This document shows positions 37,680 through 45,372 of a stretch of 64,000 nucleotides of DNA, piece after piece. The stretch lies in the NCBI RefSeq assembly GCF_004571065.1, contig NZ_SPQN01000005.1, positions 46,968-110,967 on the forward strand, given 5' to 3'. The position numbers were made by a program, and so were the translations under genes. The stretch comes from Geodermatophilus sp. DF01-2. GTDB lineage: Bacteria; Actinomycetota; Actinomycetes; Mycobacteriales; Geodermatophilaceae. The first letter of the stretch is position 1. Each line of letters begins with the position of its first letter. Under the pieces are notes generated by a model. It saw nothing but the letters and a program-made list of their open reading frames with translations. It searched no databases and was not told the DNA's origin.

Positions 37680-38599
37680 CCACGTTCGCGCGCCCCCGTG
37701 TGCTGGTGCCCGTTCTGGCACTCAGCTTCGTCACCGCGTTGTGGGGCTCGACGTTCTTCATGTCCAAGGGCGTCGTCACCCGACACGACCCACTCACCAT
37801 GCTCGCGATCCGGTTCGGCATGGCGGCACTGGTGATGTGGCTGGTCCGACCGCGCTGTCTGCGTGGCCTGTCGCGAACAACCTGGCTGCGCGCCCTGGTA
37901 CTGGGCAGCATCTACGGCGTCGCGCAGATTCCGCAGTACTACGGACTCCGGCTGACTTCCGCGTCGGAAGCCGGCTTCCTGATCGGAACGTATGCGGCCT
38001 TCACGCCCGTGTTCGCCTACCTCATCTTCCGGGCGCGCTCGTCGTTACCGACATTGGCCGGCGTACTCCTCGCACTCGCAGGACTCGCGGTCTTCGCCCT
38101 GCAGGACTGGCAGTTCGGGCTCGGGGAGTCGTTGCTGCTCACAGCCGCAGCGCTCTACGGCCTGCAGATCGTCGCGTTGGGAGCCTGGTCGCTGCCGGGG
38201 CAGGCCTGGGCGCTGACCACGATCCAGATGATCGCGATCACCGTGGTGGTCGGAGTGCCCGCCCTGGTCATCGGCGTCGACATGCCGACGAGCCGTGTGG
38301 ACTGGCTGGTGATCGCCTATCTCGCGCTCGTCGCCAGCGCCCTGGCCATCGGCGTGCAGACGTGGGCGCAGAGTCGCCTGGCCGCGACCCACGCGGCGGT
38401 CATCATGGCCGCCGAGCCGGTGTGGGCCGCGGGCCTGGCCGTGCTCTTCACCGCGGAAGTGCTCACCGGACGTCTGCTCGTGGGCGGCGCGATGCTGGTC
38501 ATCGCCAACGTGGTCGTGACGCTCTCGCCCAGCAGGCCGGTCACCCCACCCGTCCCAGCTGGCAGGTCGCCCGAGGAGCAGTTCGTGCGGCGCGAGTAG
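37676..38599 (+). CDS. EamA/DMT-family transporter
   Basis: A 307-residue membrane protein with ten predicted helices in two EamA repeats (ALWGSTFFMSKGV near the start, YGVAQIPQYYGLRLTSAS, and AAEPVWAAGLAVLF in the second half). GTG 37676 overlaps the upstream stop by four bases. Last gene of the operon; it may export a product or take up a related metabolite. Confidence 0.9.
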   Translation: MTTFARPRVLVPVLALSFVTALWGSTFFMSKGVVTRHDPLTMLAIRFGMAALVMWLVRPRCLRGLSRTTWLRALVLGSIYGVAQIPQYYGLRLTSASEAGFLIGTYAAFTPVFAYLIFRARSSLPTLAGVLLALAGLAVFALQDWQFGLGESLLLTAAALYGLQIVALGAWSLPGQAWALTTIQMIAITVVVGVPALVIGVDMPTSRVDWLVIAYLALVASALAIGVQTWAQSRLAATHAAVIMAAEPVWAAGLAVLFTAEVLTGRLLVGGAMLVIANVVVTLSPSRPVTPPVPAGRSPEEQFVRRE

Positions 38600-38700
38600 C
38601 CCAGGCACGAGCCGTAGCCGGACCTGGCACGCAGGCCCGCTCGACGTCGTTCGCCGACGTCAAGACTCCGGCCTCGGTCGGGCTCTCCCGCCAGGTCCGG

Positions 38701-38876
38701 CTAGAAGAGGACGTAGCGCTGCGCCATGGGAGCTCGGTGGCGGGCTCGTGGTCGATCAGCCCGGTGCCCGGCCGTCGCGGGAGGCTGGGGCCGTTCGACC
38801 CGCTCGACGGGTGCCGGTCGCTGCCGCGCCGCCCGCGTCCGTCCGGAGCGTCGCTGGGCTGCTCGCCGCGGCTCAT
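38701..38876 (-). pseudogene. ureB-ureC deletion scar (third urease locus)
   Basis: It starts like UreB2's extension ([16 protein letters not shown], then SGSNGPSLPRRPGTG) with an ATG overlapping ureA3 by four bases. After about 39 codons it jumps to the end of a UreC: LIDHEPATELP, followed, one base out of frame, by MAQRYVLF and TAG at 38701-38703. Compare the UreC2 end [14 protein letters not shown]. So about 2 kb covering the ureB core and nearly all of ureC has been lost, plus a single-base slip. Not functional. Confidence 0.85.
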
Positions 38877-39175
38877 GGGATCGGTGCCGTGACGGTGACG
38901 AGCGTGATGCCGTCGGGGAACGTCGCCTCGATCTGGACCTGGCCCGGCATCTCCGGCACGCCGTCCCTCACGTCGTCGCGGCTGAGCACATTCCGCCCGG
39001 CGTCCATCAGCTCGGCTACCGTCCGGCCGTCCCGGGCGCCCTCCAGCAGGAACGATGTGAGCAACGCCGTGGCCTCGGGGAGGTCGAGCTTGACGCCGCG
39101 GTCCCTGCGTTCAGCGGCGAGCTTCGCCGCGGTGTAGATCGTCAACCGTTCGCGTTCGTGCGACGACAACAGCAT
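38873..39175 (-). CDS. ureA: Orphan urease gamma subunit (third copy)
   Basis: A full-length 100-residue gamma subunit ([59 protein letters not shown]), most like UreA2. The frame is intact although its beta and alpha partners are reduced to a scar downstream. Substitutions such as ITL for TKL in the last beta strand, and MPGQVQ, suggest relaxed selection. Likely non-functional unless it joins another urease. Confidence 0.88.
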   Translation of the reverse strand: MLLSSHERERLTIYTAAKLAAERRDRGVKLDLPEATALLTSFLLEGARDGRTVAELMDAGRNVLSRDDVRDGVPEMPGQVQIEATFPDGITLVTVTAPIP

Positions 39176-39373
39176 CCGTCACTCCTCCGACGGCGACGGA
39201 CCTGACGCCGTCCCATCCGTGTCAACGCCCGGCCGACTGCGCCGCTGTGTCTCAGGTCGACATGCCGGTCCTCCGGCGATGCGGCTACCGGAGGGACGGT
39301 CCCGCACCGTGGTCGTGGTCGGCTCCTCCCGACCGGTTACGAACCGGAGACCAGGCCCGAGCCTGCCCCGTCG

Positions 39374-39694
39374 TCAGTTGGCGCCGGGTTCCTGCTCGCG
39401 GAGATACCGATCGATCGTCCGCCGCAGCGGAGCGCTCACCACCGCGTCGACGGTGACGTCGCCGGCGTCCCGAAAGGTGAAGGTGACCGGAATGGTCTCG
39501 GCGGTCCGGAGGGTCTCGTCGATCCCGGTCAGGATGAGGACAGGTCCGGAAGAACCGCCGGAGAAGACCGTCTCACCGGGCGGGACGGGTATCTCCAGAG
39601 GCGGGGCGCTCGGGGCTCCCTCGACGACCACGCCCGTGAAGTCAGGGCCGGACACGCCGATCAGCTGATCCTCCTCCCTGCCGGTGTTGACCAT
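39374..39694 (-). pseudogene. 5'-truncated PCuAC/LpqE-like lipoprotein
   Basis: From MVNTGREEDQLIGVSG to the stop it follows the lipoprotein at 19129 closely (PVPPGETVFSGG, PVLILTGIDETLRTAE, AVVSAPLRRTIDRYLREQE). Similarity stops abruptly at 39694; signal peptide and first third are missing. Upstream sequence instead resembles an MDR N-terminus. It lies co-directional with ureA3, unlike the divergent arrangement in cluster 2. Confidence 0.85.
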
Positions 39695-39696
39695 CC

Positions 39697-39901
39697 GCCC
39701 TCGGTGACCCGCTCCGCGACGTTCCCGGGGACGTCGGCGAGGACCCCGGCCTCGGCGGACTCGGGGATGAACGGCAGGTCGAGGCTCATCAGGTCGACCG
39801 ACTCGTCGCCGGCCGTCAGGCGGTGACTGGCGCCGGCCCGGCACGGGGGGAGCCGGACCGGCGCCCTTCCCACGGTGAGCGAGCTCCGGGAGGTCGGCCA
39901 C
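39697..39901 (-). pseudogene. Candidate N-terminal fragment of a split MDR/quinone oxidoreductase
   Basis: Minus-strand peptides ADLPEL and then, in another frame, RAGASHRLT and SLDLPFIPESAEAGVLADVP resemble the GroES-like N-terminus of medium-chain reductases (consensus LPF.PG.E.AGVV). The fragment ends where the lipoprotein remnant begins. The missing C-terminal half could be the remnant at 22511-23301, same strand and correct order. The assignment rests on a short motif and is tentative. Confidence 0.45.
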
Positions 39902-40052
39902 GTCCGCCGGTGTTCGTCAGAGGAACGTCACATCGGCCGTCCCGCGACGCGGCGAGATGACGGCCTCGTGACCGGACACGGCCGTCGGCAGCGGCGTCAC
40001 GAGGGCCCGGAGGGACAGGACGACGGGCCCGTGGCCACGAGCGACCACACCG

Positions 40053-41456
40053 TCAGTCCGCGCGCACCGGAACGGGAACCTCGACGAGCCGGCCCTCCGG
40101 GGTGCGGAGCGTCATGGGTTCCAGCTCGCCGTCCCGCTCGATGGCGGCGACCGGCGTGAGCGTCATCTCCACGCCGTCGATACGGACGAGGAGCAGGTGG
40201 GCCTGCGCGGCCCAGGCCACGGTGCCGGCCTCGGCGAAGCCCGTCGGCGGTTCCTCCTGCAGCTGGCCGCCCGCGCCGGAGACGACGTAGTCGATGCCGT
40301 CGACGCGGGAGAGCTGGAAGTTGTGCTCGTGGCCGGCGAAGGCCACCCGGACGCCGGCCCGCCAGAACAGCGGCACGAGGTGCTCCACCATCGCGGCGGT
40401 GTTCGGGTGGTGCGGACCGGCGCAGTAGGCAGGGTGGTGGGAGAACGGGATGCGCCAGCGCGGGCCGTCGGCCTCGGGCAGGGCGTCGGCGAGGAAGCGA
40501 TGGTGGCGCGGGTGCTCGAAGAAGTGCTCGGTGGGCAGGTCGCGGGACAGCGAGGTGTCGATGCAGAGGAACTCCACGTCGGCGCCGAAAGCCAGGCGGT
40601 AGAACATGCCCGGGTCCACCGAGGCCCGTGCCCCGGCGACATCCGGGGTGAAGCGGGCGTCGGTGTGGAAGTTGTCGCGGATCCGCGCGCGGTCGTCGCT
40701 GGACTCCTGGTCGGCGGTGTCGTGGTTGCCCACCGTCGGGTAGACCGGGATGCGGGCGAGGGCGTAGCGGTAGGGCTGGTAGAAGCTGCCGTACCAGTCG
40801 TCGTCGGAGTCCCCACTGCCTTCCGAGCCCCGCCGGCCCGGGGTGGCGTAGACGTTGTCGCCGACCGTGAGGACCAGCCGGATGCCCGGCCGGTCGACGA
40901 GCCGGTCCAGCACCTCGGCGACCCGCCGCTGCCGCCGGCCGGCCTCGGTGTCGGCCACGATCCCGACGCCGAAGTCGCCGAGGACGGCGAAATCCAGGGG
41001 AGCCGGCCGGTCGAGCGCGGGATGGGTGCGGAAGGCGAAGTCGTACGCCCGACCGCCGGGGCGCAGGTCCAGCCCGCCGCGCGGCACCGGCCCCCAGTCC
41101 CACCGCTCGCCGTCCGCCCACGGACGCCCGTCGACGGCGACGCGGTAGCGGTAGCGGGTGTCCGGGGAGAGCCCCTCGACCCACACGGAGTTGGCCTCGG
41201 CGGTGGTCGCCCGGGCGACCACGGCGCCGCCGTCGTCGAGCACCTCGACGTCCGCACGGCCGTAGGGCTCCGAGCCGGCGCCGATGCTCGAGGTGCGGCC
41301 GGGGTCGACCTCGTCGAGGTGTCCGTCGCCGACGACCCGCCAGCGGCCGGCCGGGTCGTCGCGGGCGAACCAGAAGCCGCCCCAGGCGACCAACGCCCGG
41401 TCGGGTCCGACGTCGACGAGGTGGACGAAGGGCTCGAAGTGGAGCTGTCGCCCCAT
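40053..41456 (-). CDS. Purple-acid-phosphatase-like metallophosphoesterase
   Basis: A 467-residue protein: N-terminal fibronectin-like beta domain (about 60-125, WVEGLSPDTRYRYRVAVDG), then a calcineurin-type phosphoesterase core with the five metal motifs: DF in AVLGDFGVG, VGDNVYA, VGNHDTA, FSHHPAY and FAGHEHNFQ. No signal peptide, so cytoplasmic or surface by another route. The start overlaps the upstream hydrolase stop by one base, so the two are co-expressed. Substrate unknown. Confidence 0.9.
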   Translation of the reverse strand: MGRQLHFEPFVHLVDVGPDRALVAWGGFWFARDDPAGRWRVVGDGHLDEVDPGRTSSIGAGSEPYGRADVEVLDDGGAVVARATTAEANSVWVEGLSPDTRYRYRVAVDGRPWADGERWDWGPVPRGGLDLRPGGRAYDFAFRTHPALDRPAPLDFAVLGDFGVGIVADTEAGRRQRRVAEVLDRLVDRPGIRLVLTVGDNVYATPGRRGSEGSGDSDDDWYGSFYQPYRYALARIPVYPTVGNHDTADQESSDDRARIRDNFHTDARFTPDVAGARASVDPGMFYRLAFGADVEFLCIDTSLSRDLPTEHFFEHPRHHRFLADALPEADGPRWRIPFSHHPAYCAGPHHPNTAAMVEHLVPLFWRAGVRVAFAGHEHNFQLSRVDGIDYVVSGAGGQLQEEPPTGFAEAGTVAWAAQAHLLLVRIDGVEMTLTPVAAIERDGELEPMTLRTPEGRLVEVPVPVRAD

Positions 41457-42400
41457 CAGCCGGAGGTCCTGGCCGCCCAGCGGGCGATCTGCTCGGCGAC
41501 GACGTGGGGGTGCAACAGGGGCAGCATGTGGCCGGCGCCGGGCATCTGCACCGCCTCCCCGTCGGGGAGTGCGGTCATGAGCTCCTGGAGATCGTCGGGC
41601 GGCACCTCCGGGTCGTTCCGGCCGTGCAGCACCAGCGTGGGGACGTCGAGGTACGGGGCCAGCCGGATGCCGTCGTGGTTGACGCTGGCCATGGTGGTGC
41701 CGGCCAGCGCCAGCGGCCGGGTGGTCAGGAAGCTGTCCCGCACCTGGGCGACGGCGTCCTCAGGAGCGTCGGCGGCGAAGGCCGCACGGCGGACCAGCCG
41801 GTCGGACACCGCCTTCACCGGACGGAGCCTCCGGCCGACCAGGGCGGTGACCCGCAGTACGCGGAACCAGCCCTTCTGCGCCGCCGCCTGCACGCCGTGG
41901 GGGAGGCGGCGGGCAGGCAGACCGGGCGCGGTGACCCCCGAGCCGCCCGAGCCGGCGAAGACCACGCCGGCCATGCGCTCCGTGCCGACGAGCCGGGCGG
42001 TGGCCAGGATGATCCCCCCACCGAAGCTGTGCCCCGCGACCACCGCCCGTCGCCCCTCGGGCAGGCAGGCGGTGAGCACGGCGTCCAGGTCCCGGGCGTG
42101 GGCCTCCAGGTCGTACCCGCCGGAGCGCGCGTCCCCGCTCTGCGCGTGCCCGCGCAGGTCGTAGCCGAGCACCCGGTGCCGGTCGGCCAGCAGCTCGGGG
42201 ACCTCTCCCCACGACTCGATCGACAGGCCCAGCCCGTGCACGAGGACGACGACCGGCGCCTCCTCCGGACCCCACACGCTGAGTGCCAGGCGGGTGCCGT
42301 CGAAGGAGCGGACGTCGGTCGGAGTCGTGTCCGCCGCTGCCGGACCGGTCATGGCCTCGACAGGACGGCCTGCGTCGTCCGGGAGGTCTCGTCGTCCCAT
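41456..42400 (-). CDS. Alpha/beta hydrolase
   Basis: A 314-residue alpha/beta-fold hydrolase. Oxyanion loop LVHGLGLS, nucleophile S125 in VAGHSFGGG, acid Asp in LHGRNDPEVP and His in GAGHMLPL form a full triad. ATG 42400 follows GAGAGG; longer open frame upstream is ignored. It precedes and overlaps the phosphatase. Could be an esterase, lactonase or haloalkane-type enzyme; specificity is not visible. Confidence 0.88.
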   Translation of the reverse strand: MGRRDLPDDAGRPVEAMTGPAAADTTPTDVRSFDGTRLALSVWGPEEAPVVVLVHGLGLSIESWGEVPELLADRHRVLGYDLRGHAQSGDARSGGYDLEAHARDLDAVLTACLPEGRRAVVAGHSFGGGIILATARLVGTERMAGVVFAGSGGSGVTAPGLPARRLPHGVQAAAQKGWFRVLRVTALVGRRLRPVKAVSDRLVRRAAFAADAPEDAVAQVRDSFLTTRPLALAGTTMASVNHDGIRLAPYLDVPTLVLHGRNDPEVPPDDLQELMTALPDGEAVQMPGAGHMLPLLHPHVVAEQIARWAARTSG

Positions 42401-42579
42401 TCCGTGATCCTCTCCGACGCCGGCCTGGATCGCGGCCGCTGGAACGCGGCGGCCGGACGGGCACTTCCTGGATACTCCGCAGTGGCGCCGTCCCACGGTC
42501 ACAGCGGTGGGAGGACCGGCGAGCCTGTCCCCTGCGGACCGTGCCCGACCGCGGTCTGCTCCGCGGGGCTCGAACGGCA

Positions 42580-42613
42580 CGGCCCGGCCGGGAGGTGCCT
42601 CCCGGCCGGGCCG
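42580..42613 (-). terminator. Perfect 16-bp hairpin after the acidic lipoprotein gene
   Basis: 42580-42595 pairs exactly with 42598-42613 around a two-base centre, eight bases past the stop at 42622. All-GC stem without a T-tract; a likely terminator for the minus-strand lipoprotein gene. Confidence 0.7.
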
Positions 42614-42621
42614 GGGCGAGA

Positions 42622-43203
42622 TCAGTCGACGGAGTCGACGTTCTCGAGGACCTCGACGCTCTCGGCCACGACGTAGGGCTCCTGCTCGTAATCGGCGAAC
42701 AGCGCGTCGTCGAGGTCGATGCCGAGTTCCTCCTCGACCTCGGTGACGACGAAGGCCTGCTGCACCGTGCCGGTCACCTCGACGGTGGTCTCGGGCGCCA
42801 GTTCGTTGTTCTCGGTGGCGCTGACGACCAGCAGTGCCTCGACGGAGGTGTCGTCGGTGCCGGCGATGGTGAAGGCGGTGGGGGTGATCACCTCGTTGAC
42901 GTCGGCGGACAGGACGACCTCCTGGCCGACGTAGGAGTCGATCTCGTCGTAGAAGGCCGAGTCGAAGGGGCCCTCGAACGGACCCTCGGCGGCCGGCTCC
43001 TCGGCGGCCGGCTCGTCGGCCGGCTCCTCCGCGGCGGGCTCGTCCGCGGCCGGCTCCTCCTCCACGATGTCCTCGACGTCGGCACCGGCCTCGGTGCCGG
43101 CGGTGTCGCCGCCGCAGGCGGCCAGCCCGACGGTGGCGAAGGCGGCGAAGGCAGCCGCGCCCGTGCGGGCGGGCAGCGAGCGGCGGGTCAGGGTGGAGCG
43201 CAT
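42622..43203 (-). CDS. Acidic lipoprotein with Glu/Pro/Ala repeats
   Basis: A 193-residue lipoprotein: lipobox LAAC with Cys30 and a low-complexity stretch (about 45-80) of EEPAADEPAAEEPADEPA type. A globular beta-rich domain follows (about 85-190, YVGQEVVLSADVNEVITPT, ETTVEVTGTVQQAFVV), resembling OB-fold-like secreted domains. ATG 43203 follows a GAGAGGAACC-like site. Monocistronic with a strong hairpin after it. Function unknown; the repeat probably spans the cell wall. Confidence 0.8.
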   Translation of the reverse strand: MRSTLTRRSLPARTGAAAFAAFATVGLAACGGDTAGTEAGADVEDIVEEEPAADEPAAEEPADEPAAEEPAAEGPFEGPFDSAFYDEIDSYVGQEVVLSADVNEVITPTAFTIAGTDDTSVEALLVVSATENNELAPETTVEVTGTVQQAFVVTEVEEELGIDLDDALFADYEQEPYVVAESVEVLENVDSVD

Positions 43204-43371
43204 GGGGTTCCTCTCGATACGTCCGGGGAGGGGCCCCGGTCTGTCGTTCACGTGCACCTCCACCGTGTCCACGTCCCGCGGCGGCATCCGCCGGGAGGCT
43301 CCTTCGTCACGCAGCTGAAACCCAGCCGCCGGATGTGCGAGGCGTGGATGACGGCTGTGTGACGGAGGGGT

Positions 43372-44832
43372 TCAGTCGGCCGTGGACGGCTCCGCGGCGC
43401 CGGTTCCGTCGTCCGGCAGGGGTTGCACGACGGTGCGCTCGATCGTCGCCTCGGTCCGGCCGAGCCCGGCGAGGGTGACCTCGTCGTAGGCCACGAGCTC
43501 GTCGCTCCCGGGGTCGAGGTAGAGCACCGTCGCCGTCAGCGGCTCGGGGTACTCGCCCTGCAGCGCGCGCAGCCCGGCCCCGCCGGTGGAGCCCTGCACC
43601 ATCAGCCGGGTGTCGCCGTCGAGCATCCTGACGTCGCGCTGGTGGGTGTGCCCGGCCAGGACGAGCGGGACCGACCCGGCCAGCGGCGGCGCCTGCTCGG
43701 GGTCGTGCACCAGCGCGATGTCGGGGGGTTCCGGCAGGCTCTCGGCGAACTCGGCGAGCGCCTCCCCGGTCTGCTCCAGGGAGGGCCGGCTCGCGGGGTC
43801 GTCGCCGTCCGGGGTGTACCGCGGGTCGGGGGTGCCGACGACGGTGACTCCGGCGACGGTGGTCGCCTCCCGGTCGAGGACGGTGACGTTCGGCTGGGAT
43901 TCCAGGAGGTCCACGGTCGCCGCGGAGTCGTGGTTCCCGCGGATGTAGACGTAGGGCACGCCCAGGTTGCCGACCCGGTCGATGATCGCGTTCTCCGGCT
44001 CGCTGCCCCAGTCGGTGATGTCCCCGGTGTCGAGCACGGCGTCGACGGGGAACTGCTCGACCAGCTGCTCGACCAGGTCGAAACCGGCCGGGTTGAGGTG
44101 GATGTCGGAGACGTGCAGCAGGGCGACGGTGCCGTCCATGGTGTCCGGTGGCGGCAGGGTGGAGAGCGTGGCGTACAGGGTGCTGACGTTGCTCACCAGC
44201 CCGCGCAGCGAGGCCCGGTACGCACCGAACTTCGCCAGCACCTGTTCGACGTCGCCCAGCAGCTCGGGCGCGTTGACCAGCAGGCCGCTGTAGGTCGGCG
44301 AGGCCAGCGCCTGCGGCCGCCAGGTCGTGACCGACCAGGCCGCGGTGCCGGCCAGCAGGACGGCGGTGAGGCCCGCGGCGATGGCCGGCTCGCGCCAGCG
44401 GCGCAGGACCAGCAGCGAGGCGAGGGCCGCGCCGAGGAGCGCCGCACCGGCGGTGGTCCACACCAGCTCGACGACGGCGTTCCGCAGGTCCGCGGTGACC
44501 TCGTCGATGATGCCGTCGAGCTGGGCGGGGTCGGTGGCCAGCTCGGTGACCCGCTGCTGGTCCAGCCGCTGCAACCGGACGTCGAGGCCCAGCGGCCCGT
44601 CGTAGGCGTCCACCGCGAGCGAGCCCAGTGGCGGGATGATCAGCTCCGCGCCGCCCCCGGTCGGGGAGAAGGCGAGGGTGGCGTCGAACGGCCCGATCGG
44701 CGCGTCGACCCGGCCGACGAGGAGGATTCCGAGGAGGGCGCCGGCCACGGCCACGGCGATCCGGACGGCCCATCTGCCGGCAACTCGGCGGCCGCGTCGT
44801 CGACGCCGGCCCAGGCCGCTCGGGGAGCTCAC
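43372..44832 (-). CDS. Membrane-anchored metallophosphoesterase
   Basis: A 486-residue protein. An N-terminal anchor (about 20-42) is followed by two further hydrophobic segments (about 115-137 and 145-165). The phosphoesterase core begins near 240: LLHVSDIHLNPAG, VLDTGDITDWGS, YIRGNHDSAA, ALVHDPEQAP and LAGHTHQ. These are all the calcineurin-type metal motifs. GTG 44832 is my start choice, and the ribosome binding site is poor. The catalytic domain probably faces outside. Relatives are annotated only as metallophosphoesterases. Confidence 0.88.
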   Translation of the reverse strand: MSSPSGLGRRRRRGRRVAGRWAVRIAVAVAGALLGILLVGRVDAPIGPFDATLAFSPTGGGAELIIPPLGSLAVDAYDGPLGLDVRLQRLDQQRVTELATDPAQLDGIIDEVTADLRNAVVELVWTTAGAALLGAALASLLVLRRWREPAIAAGLTAVLLAGTAAWSVTTWRPQALASPTYSGLLVNAPELLGDVEQVLAKFGAYRASLRGLVSNVSTLYATLSTLPPPDTMDGTVALLHVSDIHLNPAGFDLVEQLVEQFPVDAVLDTGDITDWGSEPENAIIDRVGNLGVPYVYIRGNHDSAATVDLLESQPNVTVLDREATTVAGVTVVGTPDPRYTPDGDDPASRPSLEQTGEALAEFAESLPEPPDIALVHDPEQAPPLAGSVPLVLAGHTHQRDVRMLDGDTRLMVQGSTGGAGLRALQGEYPEPLTATVLYLDPGSDELVAYDEVTLAGLGRTEATIERTVVQPLPDDGTGAAEPSTAD

Positions 44833-45372
44833 CCCCGGACGGTAGGAAGACGGTCGGCGCCGCGGCCCGGCGGGGACGCAGATCGTCACCTCGCCGTCAC
44901 GCCGGCCCCGGCGGCGTTGCGCTCCCGTGACGGGGCCCTCCCCGGCAACCTGCGCCGCCTCGCCGGCTACCTGCCGGAGGACGAGCGGTTCACCACCTGG
45001 TCGCAGTCCGGACGGCACTCACCCGTATCCACGAGCCTCCGACCAGGACCTCGTCCTCCTGCTGGACGCGTGCTGGCAGGCGCACCGCAACCGCGCGCTC
45101 ACCGCGGCGGGGATCGACCCGGTGATCGGTCCGCCGGCGGAGGCGGTCCCCGAGGGGCGACCCCGCTGACCGACGGTCGCACGGACGGCCCGGGCGCGCG
45201 GCCACGGCACCAGGCCGCGGGCGCACACCGCGAGGTCGTGCGGATCTCTGCTGCCACACGTGACCCGTGTGTTCCCGGCGGTTCTACTCTCGATAAGCCG
45301 GGTACGGCGCCGCAGTGCCTCCCGGCCGGTGCAGGGGTGTCTCCGTGCGGAGGCGACGCAGCGGGGAGCGGC
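44833..45372. other. 540-base gap with a possible broken small gene
   Basis: On the plus strand one frame reads LRRLAGYLPEDERFTTWSQ and, after an apparent shift near 45,030, another reads DLVLLLDACWQAHRNRALTA and PVIGPP to a stop at 45169. Joined, they make a plausible single small protein, so a frameshifted gene may lie at about 44,900-45,169. No family recognised. The remainder should hold the promoter of the kinase at 45373. Confidence 0.35.

Noticed and set aside
38541..38876. A 111-codon minus-strand protein as a new gene
   Set aside because: Its first ~39 codons are a UreB extension, the next part is ureC read out of frame, and the remainder is past the ureC stop; it is a deletion product.
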